Origin: Gordionus sp. m RMFG-2023
Lineage: Eukaryota; Nematomorpha; Gordioida; Chordodea; Parachordodidae
DNA length: 64,000 bases
NCBI RefSeq assembly: GCF_954871325.1
Contig: NC_088779.1
Location: 20,152,846-20,216,845, forward strand
Direction: 5' to 3'
Below the pieces are notes generated by a model. It was given only the letters and a program-made list of their open reading frames with translations, searched no databases and had not been told where the DNA came from. Position numbers and translations under genes: made by a program. Below, in pieces: positions 10,760 to 21,960 of the stretch (its first letter is position 1; every line of letters starts with the position of its first letter).

Positions 10760-12105
10760 CCCCCATTTTTAGGAATACACATTAATTACCCTCTCTGTGT
10801 TACATTTTTTTACATATATTTTTATTGATAGAAAGATTTATCAGATGTAATAATTTCGAAAGAGCAGATTGATTATATTCATTACATTTAAAAAAAAATA
10901 GTAAAATCACTTTATATTTCATAAATTTTTTATGTTTTAATTTTTTTAAAAAGAATAAAGAGAAGAGAAAACAAGAAAATTATTAATTATAGGGTATAGC
11001 TATTAGTGGCGATACACTTATATATATTTTTAAAATTAAATGTAAAACATCTATATCAAATATATTTTTAAAATTAAATGTAAAACACCTATATCAAACT
11101 CTGCATCTGTCTTTTCCTATTAATCTTTACTCTAACCTAAAGGGTATCGTATAATATAAAATTTGTACTCCAAAGTCAAAAAAACATAAAATAAGTATTT
11201 GTGCTTGCATGACAATAAAAATAAATCCCCTACTAATTAATTAGCCATTTAGTACTTGTAAGCTTTACTTGTAAAAAGAAGAATTTTCCAATCATTTATG
11301 AATCTCCGTCTTTTACTGGTTTGGAATAAAAAAAAAAACTTGACGCTTCGCAATTATTATCGTATCGTTTTTTCACTATGCCTTATTTCAACAACATTCA
11401 TTATTTATACTTTGTTGTAAAATTTTGTTTTACAAAGAATAACTTTGAGGATAGAAACCTCTGATATGCAATAAAAATATGATTTTTATATTAAATCTTC
11501 TTTGCTGTCTAAGCCTGTCTGTGATCGAGGTGTTCTTTCTAAGCTCGGCTTATTTTTATACCTATTTGGTTAATAATTTCGAAGAATATTTGAAAATTAT
11601 AAATTCGTTGCCAGATCATAAAATGTTAAAACTTTCCTAGAATTCCTTTTAGATTTTATGGTTTATATCATTTAAACGGAAAAGTTTGCTTACATTGTTT
11701 AATTTTGGTATAATAAATTAAATTCGAATCTTTTTTTAGCCAAAGATGGATATTAGGTTTGAATTTACACTGTTATAACAATAATAGCTTAGAATTTATT
11801 TAGAATGAATTGACGTTCCCAACTGGTGCCAGGTCTCTCATACACTTTAATTTTAATTGAGCACCCCCAAAATATTTTATATTTGAGAAAAGAAGTTTGC
11901 TTTAATATGCCGAAATCAATAAGATTAATATTTAAATGTTAGGAGATGGAAGCGGTATAGGTTAGAATTAAAAATTGATTAATTAAAATAAAAAAGAGCA
12001 AAAATTTTTTTGTGCTTACTTCAAAATAAATATCATACTAATAAAAAAGACGTATAGTTATTTTTTTGTTAAAAATGACGACAATAAAGCTTTAAAATTA
12101 ATTTT
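10760..12105. other. AT-rich stretch upstream of the 447-residue ORF
   Basis: No gene or element recognised. There is a small tandem duplication of about 44 bp near 11020-11098 (taaaattaaatgtaaaacay). An in-frame TAA at 12085 closes the downstream reading frame just before its ATG. Promoter elements cannot be assigned from sequence alone. Confidence 0.5.
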
Positions 12106-13449
12106 ATGATGAGCTTGGATAAAGCTGTAAATAAACCAAGCTTTAATATCAGCCAAATAAAGGGTATAATTCCATACATATCTAATTGCACTTTATTGAG
12201 TTTGTATTTGGATCATTTTCAAAATATAAATGCATTACCAACATTATCCAAGTTAGATAAAGAGGAATTCTTTAAAGAAATTTTGTCATATCCCAGACAT
12301 GAATTACGAAATTGTAAATTAAAAAATACCGAATTTCAAGGTAGCAGCGTCAAACGAAGAGTTACAAATCGCGAATTCGAGAGTGATACGATCAATACTC
12401 AACGTACTAGACGAATTCAAAGTGTTTATCCAATTCAACAAGGTGGTGACGGAATGCTCCGTCAAAATTTAAAGAACAAGGTTAAAAAATTATTTTATGC
12501 TAAAATGATCGTTCAAGATGTTATGATAGATTTAGAATATATTATTAAAGACTGGGAATTGATAAAAAAGAAAGAATTTGAAGATGAACAAAAATTTTTG
12601 ATAAATTTAACCAAAAAATATCCGGGGATTCAACGTTATTTAGAAAAGCAAAGAAATAGCTTAGTTAGAAGGGATACCAAACCCCTGATTTTTAAAGATT
12701 TATCTACAAAGGTTGCAGATGATACTGGTATAAATAAAATACTTAAAGCTGAATTAGATCCTCATATAGCTAATGAGTTACAACTGGACCCCCCTAAAAT
12801 AGATGGGCATAAGCCTAAAATAGCTCTTTACGAAAAGATAATTCCGAAACAATCCCCCACTAAACAGGTATTGAACAAACATCACGAAAAAATGTCAACC
12901 GTAAAAATAATTAAGAATGTCGACACGAGAGAGTTATCCCCTGTCAAGCCTCAAAGAGGGGTTGTTTCTTTATCAAACAATGACGTTGCTAAAACTATTA
13001 TCCAACAGGAAGCCTATTTAGTTGACAAAGCTAAAACAACCAGTCAGGGTCATAAAAAGGTAGTAGAAAAGGAAAATTCGCCAAAATATTATGTGAACCG
13101 TAAGAGCTCGAAGGATAAGATAGACAAAGATAATAAGGAGGAAAAAGAGGACAGGGCCAATAAGCTACCCGAACATTCAATGCCTAGCAAATCTCTTCCG
13201 CTCTTAGGAAATAAAAGCAACTCCCCCCCACCAAGGCCCAATACAAGACTTCCTATCCCTAAGCAACAAATGTCTCCCCCACGCTTACGATTGGCAAATA
13301 GGCCGGAGAGGCGAATGAGTCAAAGACTTGTTCTTCCAACGCCTCCTCGTATGAATATGATAAGAAATATCCGGAATATGTTACCGAGATTGAATATCTC
13401 TAACAAAGGACCGATTCCTAGTCCCAGAGTTAATAGTGAAAATGTGTAA
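12106..13449 (+). CDS. Uncharacterised 447-residue basic protein
   Basis: A single uninterrupted ORF, by far the longest coding stretch in the window that is not repeat-derived. An in-frame TAA at 12085 precedes the tandem ATGATG, so 12106 is the natural start for an intronless form. Residues about 1-60 are mixed and leucine-rich (NISQIKGIIPYISNCTLLSL). Residues about 60-200 are highly charged and probably helical (LKNKVKKLFYAKMIVQDVM, DEQKFLINLTKKYPG). The tail from about residue 345 is Pro/Arg/Ser-rich and probably disordered (NSPPPRPNTRLPIPKQQ, RLVLPTPPRMN). I see no signal peptide, membrane segment, zinc ligands or known catalytic motif, and nothing like a transposase. Wobble positions look like a maintained gene. 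Function is unknown. A spliced upstream exon cannot be excluded. Confidence 0.75.
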   Translation: MMSLDKAVNKPSFNISQIKGIIPYISNCTLLSLYLDHFQNINALPTLSKLDKEEFFKEILSYPRHELRNCKLKNTEFQGSSVKRRVTNREFESDTINTQRTRRIQSVYPIQQGGDGMLRQNLKNKVKKLFYAKMIVQDVMIDLEYIIKDWELIKKKEFEDEQKFLINLTKKYPGIQRYLEKQRNSLVRRDTKPLIFKDLSTKVADDTGINKILKAELDPHIANELQLDPPKIDGHKPKIALYEKIIPKQSPTKQVLNKHHEKMSTVKIIKNVDTRELSPVKPQRGVVSLSNNDVAKTIIQQEAYLVDKAKTTSQGHKKVVEKENSPKYYVNRKSSKDKIDKDNKEEKEDRANKLPEHSMPSKSLPLLGNKSNSPPPRPNTRLPIPKQQMSPPRLRLANRPERRMSQRLVLPTPPRMNMIRNIRNMLPRLNISNKGPIPSPRVNSENV

Positions 13450-13799
13450 TCAATTTTAAATAATGTTTCTGTTTATCTTTAATGAATTGTTAATATTTTA
13501 TAATATTTTTTAAAGAAAATATAATTTAATGTTAAATTGAAATAAAAATAAAGTAATATTTAAAAGAATATGATGTTCTGATGAAGTGGATGCACAGAAT
13601 TTATTAGAGTATACTTTAATAGAAATCATAATTTATAATACATGATAAACTGAAAACTAAGATAAATACAATTCAGTGCTTATATTAACTCATTGTTGAT
13701 TGTTATAAAATTGTTAATAATATATTTTTTTTAAAAATCATTGTAAAATATAGATATTTATAATTGACAAATTAAATTTAATATCATAATATTTACAAT
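13450..13799. other. 3' flank of the 447-residue ORF and intergenic gap
   Basis: Short AT-rich spacer between the two unrecognised genes, which lie on the same strand. Apart from the polyadenylation signal at 13541 I see nothing distinct. Confidence 0.5.
13541..13546 (+). terminator. Candidate polyadenylation signal AATAAA
   Basis: AATAAA lies 92 bp after the stop codon of the 447-residue ORF, a usual distance for a eukaryotic 3' end. In DNA this AT-rich the hexamer is common by chance, so support is positional only. Confidence 0.4.
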
Positions 13800-13963
13800 A
13801 TGGGAGTGCTAAATTCGATGGTTGAATATGATGGGCCGGTAGAGGATTTTCTATATGTTAAATTCAAAACTAGTATAGATAGTGTGAAAAAACTTTTGAA
13901 TGAGGTGTTATCTCAGAATGACATAAAAGATTTGATAAGAAGATATCCAAAAGATATAATAAG
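13800..13963 (+). CDS. Exon 1 of the 106-residue gene
   Basis: Initiator ATG at 13800 directly after an A/T-only leader. It gives 54 complete codons plus two bases. Codons are clearly protein-like (LYVKFKTSIDSVKKLLNEVL), unlike random AT-rich frames. Reading past the donor would add only RYIM before a stop, so an unspliced 58-residue product is the alternative. Confidence 0.55.
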
Positions 13964-16900
13964 GTATATAATGTAAATTTATAATATGTTGCTAATTATT
14001 CATATAATTTATGAAAATTCATTATATAAAATTAAATTTACTTATTTTAATTAATAAATATATATTTAAAATAAATAAATAATTTAATAAATCAAAAATA
14101 TAAATCCAAAATTCATACACCCTACATAAAAGGTAGACAAAATTGGAAAGAAATTATTCAAAAACAATATAGAAACAATTGTAATCAAAATATTCAGCAT
14201 CCCTCCCCCCTCCCATCATACCTTAAACATAAAGGAAAGTATCTAAATCAACTGGGTGTATATCTTATACCTGTAATTCATGTGATAAAGTATATGCCGA
14301 TAAAAATACGGAACAACAGAAATACGAATAAAAAAACATAAATATGCAAATCATCCAACGATATCATACGTTGTGGCTCATGGCTTAGACACAACACATG
14401 ACATAAATTTTGACAATTCGAAATTATTATCCCAAAATTTTAATTATTTTTCTAATATGAGAACCTATTTAAATTCTTCTAACAGGGGCACCACTAGCAT
14501 TTACAATCTCAGGGGGTTCAAAAATTTTTTTAAAATTATTTTCAAAATTACCTCTTTTAAAAATAACATATGATATTAAAAAAAAATTTCGAGGGATCTT
14601 TAAATTTTTCAGGGGACTCTAGCCCCTGCGCTCCCCCCCCCCCCCAATGACGCTACTGACACCTAATAATTATAAGGATGATAGTTATCATATCAACTAT
14701 ATGAAACGCATTGATTAATTTTCTTAATTATTAATTTTGTTTATTATATAAAAATTTCCTATATATTATCCCTTTTTTTAAAAAATTATTATCGATGATG
14801 GGTCACAATTCTAAGTACAATAAATATATTTTGTTTTATCAGGCGCGTACCCAGGAATTTGGTCTGGGGGGGGGATAATTAAATTTTTTAAGAAATATTA
14901 TTGTTTTTTAAAAATATCAAGCATAAATTTATTAGAACTAATAACTGTTTCTAATACACAATTTTAAATTAATGTGAATTAAAAAATATTAAACGGATAT
15001 AACTGGCGGTATAGAAAAACTATAAAATAAATGTGAATTATAAAATATAAAGTGAAAATAACCACTATATGAATCACTTAAATGACCCAAAATAGAAATT
15101 TGAATTTTTTGAACCTTTAAAATTTATATACATAAAAAATTTAAATGTTGGATATATAAATAAATACACAAAAAGTTTCTTAGGAATAATTGTATTTTGT
15201 ATGTTATATATTTACATGTAAAATCCAATCTTAGTTGGGATTGAGCTAATTTTTCAATTATCTCATCCTTGCTTGTGGTCAAATGCCTATGAATATTCAA
15301 AAGATCCAAACCTTTCAATCTACTTTCAAAAGTTGTACTTCTTGGTATGTTTTTCAGAGATCTGCAAGACCGATCCCCGGGCCGGACCGTATTTTAATTT
15401 TTTAGATATACCCGGGCAGGGCCCAAAATTTATTTTAAAAAAAACACCCGGGCCATGTTGTATATTTTAAAACAGCCTATATTTGAATCGTTATTATTAA
15501 CTATAAAAATCAAAAAGAAATACAATTTATTTTAAAAAATCCGAGCCGGGCCTGAAAATTTTATTTAAAAAAAAGCCGGGCGGGCCTGAATATTTTTTTA
15601 AAAAAACCCGAACCTGACCTTAAAAAATTTTTAAAAAAAATCCGGGCCGTGCCCTGCAAATGGTACCTCTGCAGGGCTCTGTTATTCTTCTTAAAAAAAG
15701 AATATTCTTACATTAGTTTACTAATGGGAAGAGTTGCTAATATATATAAACCCTTTTAATACATTGAAAATATAATTTAAATGTGTTTGAAATGAGCATC
15801 CATAGCATTTTTTGGGACTATATCAACCATAGTTAATTTTATAAACATAGTTATTCAGCTAATAAAGCATCATAAGATATTTTAACAACTTCATGATAAA
15901 AATCTAACAAATATTTTTTTTTTCTATATCTGAAAAAAGTTGGTAAGGTTTTTGTAGAAATAATATCTGCAGATTGGTAAGTGCTGCATGATGAATTAAA
16001 AACCATTCATTTATTTGGGTTATAAATATATCTAAGAGAGGGGACATTTGTTTTATAATACTCTTTTACTGATCCTATATTAATGTTTTAACGATGAGCT
16101 CGCCTTGCTGCAAGTCGAGGGAGACAAATATTAAACACGTATAGCTCTGCTTTTGACTCAACAATAACATATAAAATATGAAATTCTTCATCAACATTAG
16201 CCCTAATTTCCTTGAGTTCTAATAAAATTCTCTCCGCTATTCTCATCTTCTTAATCAAGTCAATGTCATGTTTTTGCAAAGTTTTACATATAGTTGTATA
16301 ATTAAATAATACATTCTAATTAGGAAAAAAATTTGGAATAAGCATTAAATCCAATAATTTTCTTGCTTCTGAGGAAATATTTCTTTCAGGCCATTGTGAT
16401 ACTTCAGTAATAGCAAATAATCTGCTCTTCTAATTCCATAAAATCTGTTACTGCTTGATGGCGAAGACTCTATCTCGTTGGACAAGCTTACAATTTCTTT
16501 CTCCCTGTTGGACAAGGAGTTCCAGAAATAATAATTATTTGACTAGAAATTTGGAAATGGTAGATTAATATTAAGCCACTAAAAATTTAAAATAATAAGT
16601 AAATATCACGCCGGAAAACTTGAAATCGAATTAATTGATAAAATAACGTAGTAGATGAATGTGATAAATAAATGTAATTAAATATTTAATATGAGATAGG
16701 AATAAATATTAACAAATATAAATTAATTAAAACAATAATATTTTTGAAAAATATATCGGGCATCTGTATTTTTTGGCTTGGGGGGGATTTGTCCTCCTGC
16801 CCCCCCCTCTGCGTACGCGCCTGTGTTTTATTAATTAAAATAAACTGATTTAAATTTAAACAAAGAATTTCCTATATTATATAAATAACAATTATAACAT

Positions 16901-17124
16901 TGTAATACCTTTAATCATTTGTTGTTATAATATTATTTATTATACTATTTTAATAATTATTTGTTAGCGAAGGAAATTATGATAGTGATGAAGACAAAAA
17001 GAGAATTAACTTTTTGTACAACCTTAAAGGATTTTTGAAGGTGGTCTACGAGAAAAAAAAACTTCCTGAAGAGTTCTTTGACATTCAGGAAGATATTATA
17101 AATTTGTTGAGGCAATATTTGTGA
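13800..17124 (+). CDS. Two-exon gene for a 106-residue unknown protein
   Basis: Exon 1 (13800-13963) begins MGVLNSMVEYDGPVEDFLYV and stays open to an AG|GTATAT donor, ending in phase 2. Exon 2 (16968-17124) follows a TTTGTTAG acceptor and opens with C, completing an AGC serine codon. It then reads EGNYDSDEDKKRINFLYNLK and ends IINLLRQYL before TGA. Phase fits exactly, both ends carry consensus dinucleotides, and the joined frame is 321 nt. The product has amphipathic helical segments on both sides of an acidic patch (NYDSDED), with no membrane segment or known motif. The 3-kb intron holds composite hAT copy C and a small MITE. I do not recognise the family. Extra exons inside the intron are possible, and the joining is my inference from phase and composition. 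Confidence 0.55.
14483..14659. mobile_element. Possible short hAT-like MITE
   Basis: The left end CAGGGGCACCACTAGC and the right end, reverse complement CAGTAGCGTCATTGGG plus a G run, look like a degenerate hAT terminus pair about 175 bp apart. Flanking 8-mers TCTTCTAA and ACACCTAA agree at 5 of 8 positions. It lies in the intron of the 106-residue gene. Confidence 0.4.
14840..16823 (-). mobile_element. hAT composite copy C, perfect 8-bp target duplication
   Basis: TGTTTTAT lies at 14832-14839 and 16824-16831. The terminus CAGGCGCGTACCCAGG with a G run is on the left, and its partner is on the right (reverse complement CAGGCGCGTACGCAGA). The transposase remnant is on the minus strand. Between 16279 and 16088 it keeps an open stretch with DLIKKMRIAERILLELKEIR and ELYVFNICLPRLAARRAHR, a typical DUF4371/ZMYM-group hAT segment. 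The C-terminal NIHRHLTTSKDEIIEKLAQ lies near 15240-15310. It carries the nested element at 15355-15681. Confidence 0.9.
15355..15681. mobile_element. Nested small hAT with GGCCCGG arrays (in copy C)
   Basis: Ends CAGAGATCTGCAAGACC and CCTCTGCAGGGCTCTG enclose CCCGGGCCGG and GAGCCGGGCCTG motifs around an AT core, in inverted orientation relative to copies A, B and D along with its host. The insertion site inside the host transposase remnant is the same as in the other copies. Confidence 0.75.
16968..17124 (+). CDS. Exon 2 (terminal) of the 106-residue gene
   Basis: Preceded by a T-rich tract and TTAG. The frame SEGNYDSDEDKKRINFLY continues through a charged helix (VVYEKKKLPEEFFDIQEDII) to TGA at 17122. 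It lies only 144 bp downstream of the hAT copy C insertion, so that transposon landed close to the branch-point region. Confidence 0.55.
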
Positions 17125-20099
17125 ATCACATTGAATTTTCTTTAATGTTATTAATATCATTATAATGTTTTTTCCCTATTGTAATTGTAGCTATAAATAT
17201 CAGATTATAGTTATAAATTGTTCTAAATTTTTTAAACATATAAATTAAATTCAAATGTTCAATTCAAAAAATCAAGTTATATTTATAAACGGGATGGCTG
17301 GACTTTTCTAATGTATCTATGGCGTAATTCGAAGGCATCATGTCGGATTAATATAACTCTTTTTGCTTATTGTAGATATTTACTAATGAAGATCGACCTT
17401 GATTAATTTAGACATTACTCACTTTTGCTAGAGTTTTATTTAAACACTAAAACATATGACTCGGCAAATAAATAGCTCAAAAATATGACAGATTCTGATT
17501 TTGGTTATCAAATAGAGATTTTTTAAAAAATTAATAAATTAATTCCGATTTTTCAATCATAAAAAAATTAGAAAATATTTTTTATATAGTTTATTATTTT
17601 CGTTAGCAATTAGCATTATGTTGAAAATAGAACAAATCGAAAAATTAAATTTTCGGAAAATTTTTTAACAGGAAAAATTTTTTTTTAGGATTCACAATAT
17701 CATTAAAATAACATACACAAACAATAAATTCTCTTTTATTATTCGCGTTTATACCCTAATCCAAAGCTAGAATATTTCCTTGAGTCCAAGGTCTGCATGA
17801 GAACTTGAATATTAATTTTTTAAAATAGTTAGGCAGTTAGCAAATTTAATTTTGTTGATAATTATTGTAAAAATCGTCTAAGAAACGGAATAGGATAATA
17901 AGATCTTTGTCAAAGAGAGGGATACATAATACACATATCAAAATACATATTTTTAATAATGATAAAGAATTGCCATAATGTAGAAAGTGTCGAAAATCGG
18001 AGATAGTCCTGAAATATATTTTAATAATTAAATTCAGAATTTAACGTTTATTAAATATAAGAGTATCACCACTTATGCTGATATACTTCTAAATAAATCA
18101 AATACAAATTTCTTTTTTTTTATTATAAAAAAAAGTAAGCGTAAATTATTTGAAGAGAAAAAGAATAATAAACCAGTCTAATTTGGGCTCTTGATAATTT
18201 TTGCCCTAATTTGACCAAAATGAGTCTCAATAAAATTTACTAACTATTATTAGAAAATGCCTTGATAATTTGGGAAAATAATATTTTAATCATATGTGTT
18301 ACTAGCATAAATTCATACAATATTCATGAAAAAATATTTTTAATTTTTATTTCTTAATTTTTTATATGATCTAAGAAATTTTAAAAGTTATGAGGGAAAG
18401 TTATCGAAAGAGTTGGACAAGCACATAAGTGTAGCCAAAGGAATCTCGGGAAATTGAAAAATTATTGTATTCCCCTATACTGCCACCGCCCTCCTCTTCC
18501 AAAAAAAGAAATACATTTTATGTCATTACAAATAATAAATTAAAGAAATAACCATACATTAATAATGAAATAATGTCTACAGTTGAAAATTTTTATAGAA
18601 AAATAAAACTCAATAAAAATGCGTAAAACCCCTCTGCCACCCTAGAAAATTTTGCCTCCAATGGACATACAGAAAATATCATAAATTTATTAAGAATAAT
18701 TATTTTAATAATTATAGTATCAAAATAAATCAAAAATAGTAATATTGAATATTTATAAATTATCGTCTGTTTTAAAGATATAGCATTTTAAAAATAAAAA
18801 TCAAATGTCCGATTTAAAAAATCACGTTGGAAATATTTCTGGATTAATTAATTCACTTGAAGAAGGTTTAATCATATATTTATTATGTATTACTACTAAT
18901 TAATATGCTAAATTAGTTTCTAATTATTTAATAAGCATATTGTATCTTTAACTTTATTATAATTTTAAATACATTGTTGTATCATTAGAAATCACATTTA
19001 TAGTAAGTTGGGTTGTGCCGACATTAAATGTCGGATGGAAGAGTATATTTACCGTTTTTAAAATATTAAAAATAATTGTTTGCAATGGAAAGCAGTTCGG
19101 TTTTTTTCATTTTGGATTACGATTTAATCCAATCTAGCAGTTTCCTTCAAAAATGTAAAATTTGGTTTAGTCATTGCAACAGTTACCGTTTTATACGGTT
19201 CAGACCATCATGGTTTAAGTATTTTTTGAAATTATTCGGTGTGGACTGATATATTAAAATAGGCCAATAACTGGTATTTATTTGATATGTAATAATCGAT
19301 TCCCTGATTAAATTTTGACTTTTCTCTCCTTAGATTAATAAATTATTTCAGGTATTCAAGTTCCAGTTGTTCCATCTGGTACTATTGAATAATTAGCACA
19401 ACTTCAAAAATTGTAAATAACCTTGAAAAGGGATTCATATTTAAATTTTCATATATTGCAAGCTGTTATGCATGTCTACTTGATAACTTTGAATGGTTTT
19501 GCGTCAAAAGCTCATTAGTCAGAACAAATATTATTATTGTATTATCGCAAAATTTTTTAAATTAATTTTTCACTTTAGAATTAAACATGATTTATAGAGA
19601 ATATTTTGAGCGCGAACAAAAATTATTCATAAATTAGAAGATTCAGATTAAGCCTAAATTAATTAAATCGTTTTTAAATTCTTAGTGTTCTTACATTTTA
19701 CTAAAATTAGCTATTTTATGATTAGGGAATATATATTTGAAACAAATCAATTCCACATTAGATCAAAAATGTTTGAATTTTGACCGAAACCTTGCACATA
19801 GTACGATAGTATTATATGTATAAAATAATTATAAACATAACTTTAGAAAACCAAGAAAAGTTAATAATTATGGAAAAGAATATGAAATTAAAAGGTAACA
19901 AATATACATTGATCCTCACATAATAAATTTCTTTAAATAGTAATATTATAATTGTACCATTTTTTTAAAATTCAATTTAACATAATTTTAATAAGATATG
20001 ACATATAAGAGAATTAATATAAATTTAGTATAGAGAAATGTTTTATCTCCTCTTTGCTTTAAAACTAATCTTCAATTGATCTTTATCCTTCCTCCAACC
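17125..20099. other. AT-rich intergenic stretch, nothing assigned
   Basis: No coding region or element could be supported. A C-rich pair of phrases near 18470-18495 and 18630-18660 (cccctatactgccaccgccc and cccctctgccaccctag) may be decayed transposon ends. Confidence 0.4.
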
Positions 20100-20900
20100 C
20101 TTTTGTAACTAACTATTGTTTATTGGTGAGATAGCAGTGCTATCTCGCTGGTTCTATAGGTGATTAACTACAGTTCAGTTTTAGTAGCTAGCGATTCATG
20201 TAACTGGTCGGTATGCTTTCTTACCTGTTCAATCGGCCGATTTGATTAGGTAACGCTCTTATAGCATGAATTTCAGCCAAATCTCACACTTGATATTCGA
20301 ATCGTAGTTGGGGCTCGGGTTGTATTGCCCATTTCCATTTCGCGAGTGCCACACGACCTAAACTAAGTTCGTTTTAGATCACACGAGAATAATTTTAATG
20401 GAAGCGCTACGCGAGACTCTATATTTACTTATTGGATAAGCCATATTCGTAAATCCTAGCCTAAATTCCTCATAGTAAAATATTTTCTCCTGAGTCTGCT
20501 GTTCTATGCTTGGCTAAGGATCTTCGGATGATAACTGTCGTCTAAAATCTTGGAAACTAATATTTCAGCCGTTTAATCAGATCAGTGGTCATGGTGTTTT
20601 TTATATAATCTACAATAAATGGTTGTGATGCTCCTTATTTGGTCTACATCCATTCACTTTGAATATGAATCATCTGCAACTAGTCTTTAGAAGGCAACTC
20701 TCTAGAGCATATTCATAAAACTAAATAATTTGGAAGAAACATCACAATTAGAGGTCTGGGGCGAGTGCAGAATTCTTATTTCCCCATATTTTTACGTATA
20801 TTGATGATAGGAAAGCTTATTGTGGAATCGACTGGTTCCAAGCTGCCATTAACCTGCCGAACTCGATCTCTAACTAAAATTATTAAACATCTAGACAATA
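20100..20900. other. Compositionally distinct, unassigned island
   Basis: This stretch is more balanced in base composition and much more complex than its surroundings. It includes gagatagcagtgctatctcg at about 20126 and phrases such as ggggctcgggttgtattgcc and gcgagtgccacacgacc. I find no long ORF, no tRNA fold and no transposon ends. It could be a decayed gene, a non-coding RNA or an unrecognised repeat. Confidence 0.35.
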
Positions 20901-21465
20901 AAATCGTATAAAAATTCTGAACAGTTGAATAGTTAGCAATAAAATATTCCTTTTATAACCATTATAATTTCTAATTTTCAAAAAATAATTCAAGAGATGT
21001 ACCAAGTTTTAAAATCAAAATTGGAAATGCTTTCAGAAGAATTATTGGAGTATTCAATCAAAAAAAATACTTTGATCCATATTTTTTTTTAATATTAGAA
21101 GTAGGAATTTATATGGGAAGTTAAAGGAACAAACCAATGAATTAAGTATGGCTATTAATGAAGAAGAAAATAAAAAAATAATACAGCTGTAAAGATATAA
21201 AATTATATTTTATATGATATAATTGATCATTTTTAAGGTTGAATTTCGAAACCTCTTGCATTAGATTGATTAAAGAACGAAAAATAAATTCTTACAAGGT
21301 GATATACATTTTTTATAATAAAAAAAAATATGTACGGTGGTATACATTTTTTATAATAAGAATAATATGTTTTCTTTTAGCAATCTAAAAAGTTTGAAGA
21401 TGATCTCTATAACCAACAGTTAATCGTTCAAAGTAAATTAATCGCATCTTTTCAATGATTCAAAT
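20901..21465. other. AT-rich stretch, nothing assigned
   Basis: Only a short duplication of about 45 bp near 21298-21358 (ggtrtacattttttataata) stands out. No gene or element supported. Confidence 0.4.
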
Positions 21466-21960
21466 GGCATAATAGGTGTATCCAGGATTTTCGTAAGGGG
21501 ATAGGAAGACTTTAATAGAGGAGTTAGGAACGGGCGTATAGGGGATCAACCCTTCTCTTTATAAAAATCCTGGCGACCATTACCCTATTACTATAGACCT
21601 GAAAATCAATATTTTCCTGCCCGCGCCCGCCCGCAGCCAGGTGGCATTTTAAAATCCAATCTCAGCCTGGGGCTAGTTGAGGACCTCGGCCCGAAAATCT
21701 CAAACTCAATATATATTTTTTTCTTCTCAAATTTTATTTAGCGATCACCTTAATAATTTAATGAGGTTTATCTATTTTTACCTATTTATTATAAAATATA
21801 ATGTGAAAATGATAGTCCACCTCTTAAAATTTTTTAACTTTTTAAATTTTTTGAATTCATCTTATAATTGTTTGTGATAATCTATAAAGGAAATAAAACA
21901 TTAATATTTTTCGGGTAACGGGCCAGCCTATATTTTATTTATGCCCTGCAAGACTCTTAT
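21466..21960. mobile_element. Degenerate hAT-type relics
   Basis: Around 21470 the phrase taggtgtatccaggattttcg and near 21560-21585 its approximate inverse ataaaaatcctggcgaccat look like hAT ends of a very short element. Directly after it are GCCCGCGCCCGCCCGC and CGGGTAACGGGCCAGC patches at 21620 and 21908, resembling hAT subterminal GC motifs. No target duplication found, so bounds are rough. Confidence 0.35.

Noticed and set aside
20120-20200. Possible tRNA or tRNA-derived SINE (ggttctataggtgatt)
   Set aside because: The A and B box consensus and a cloverleaf could not be assembled.
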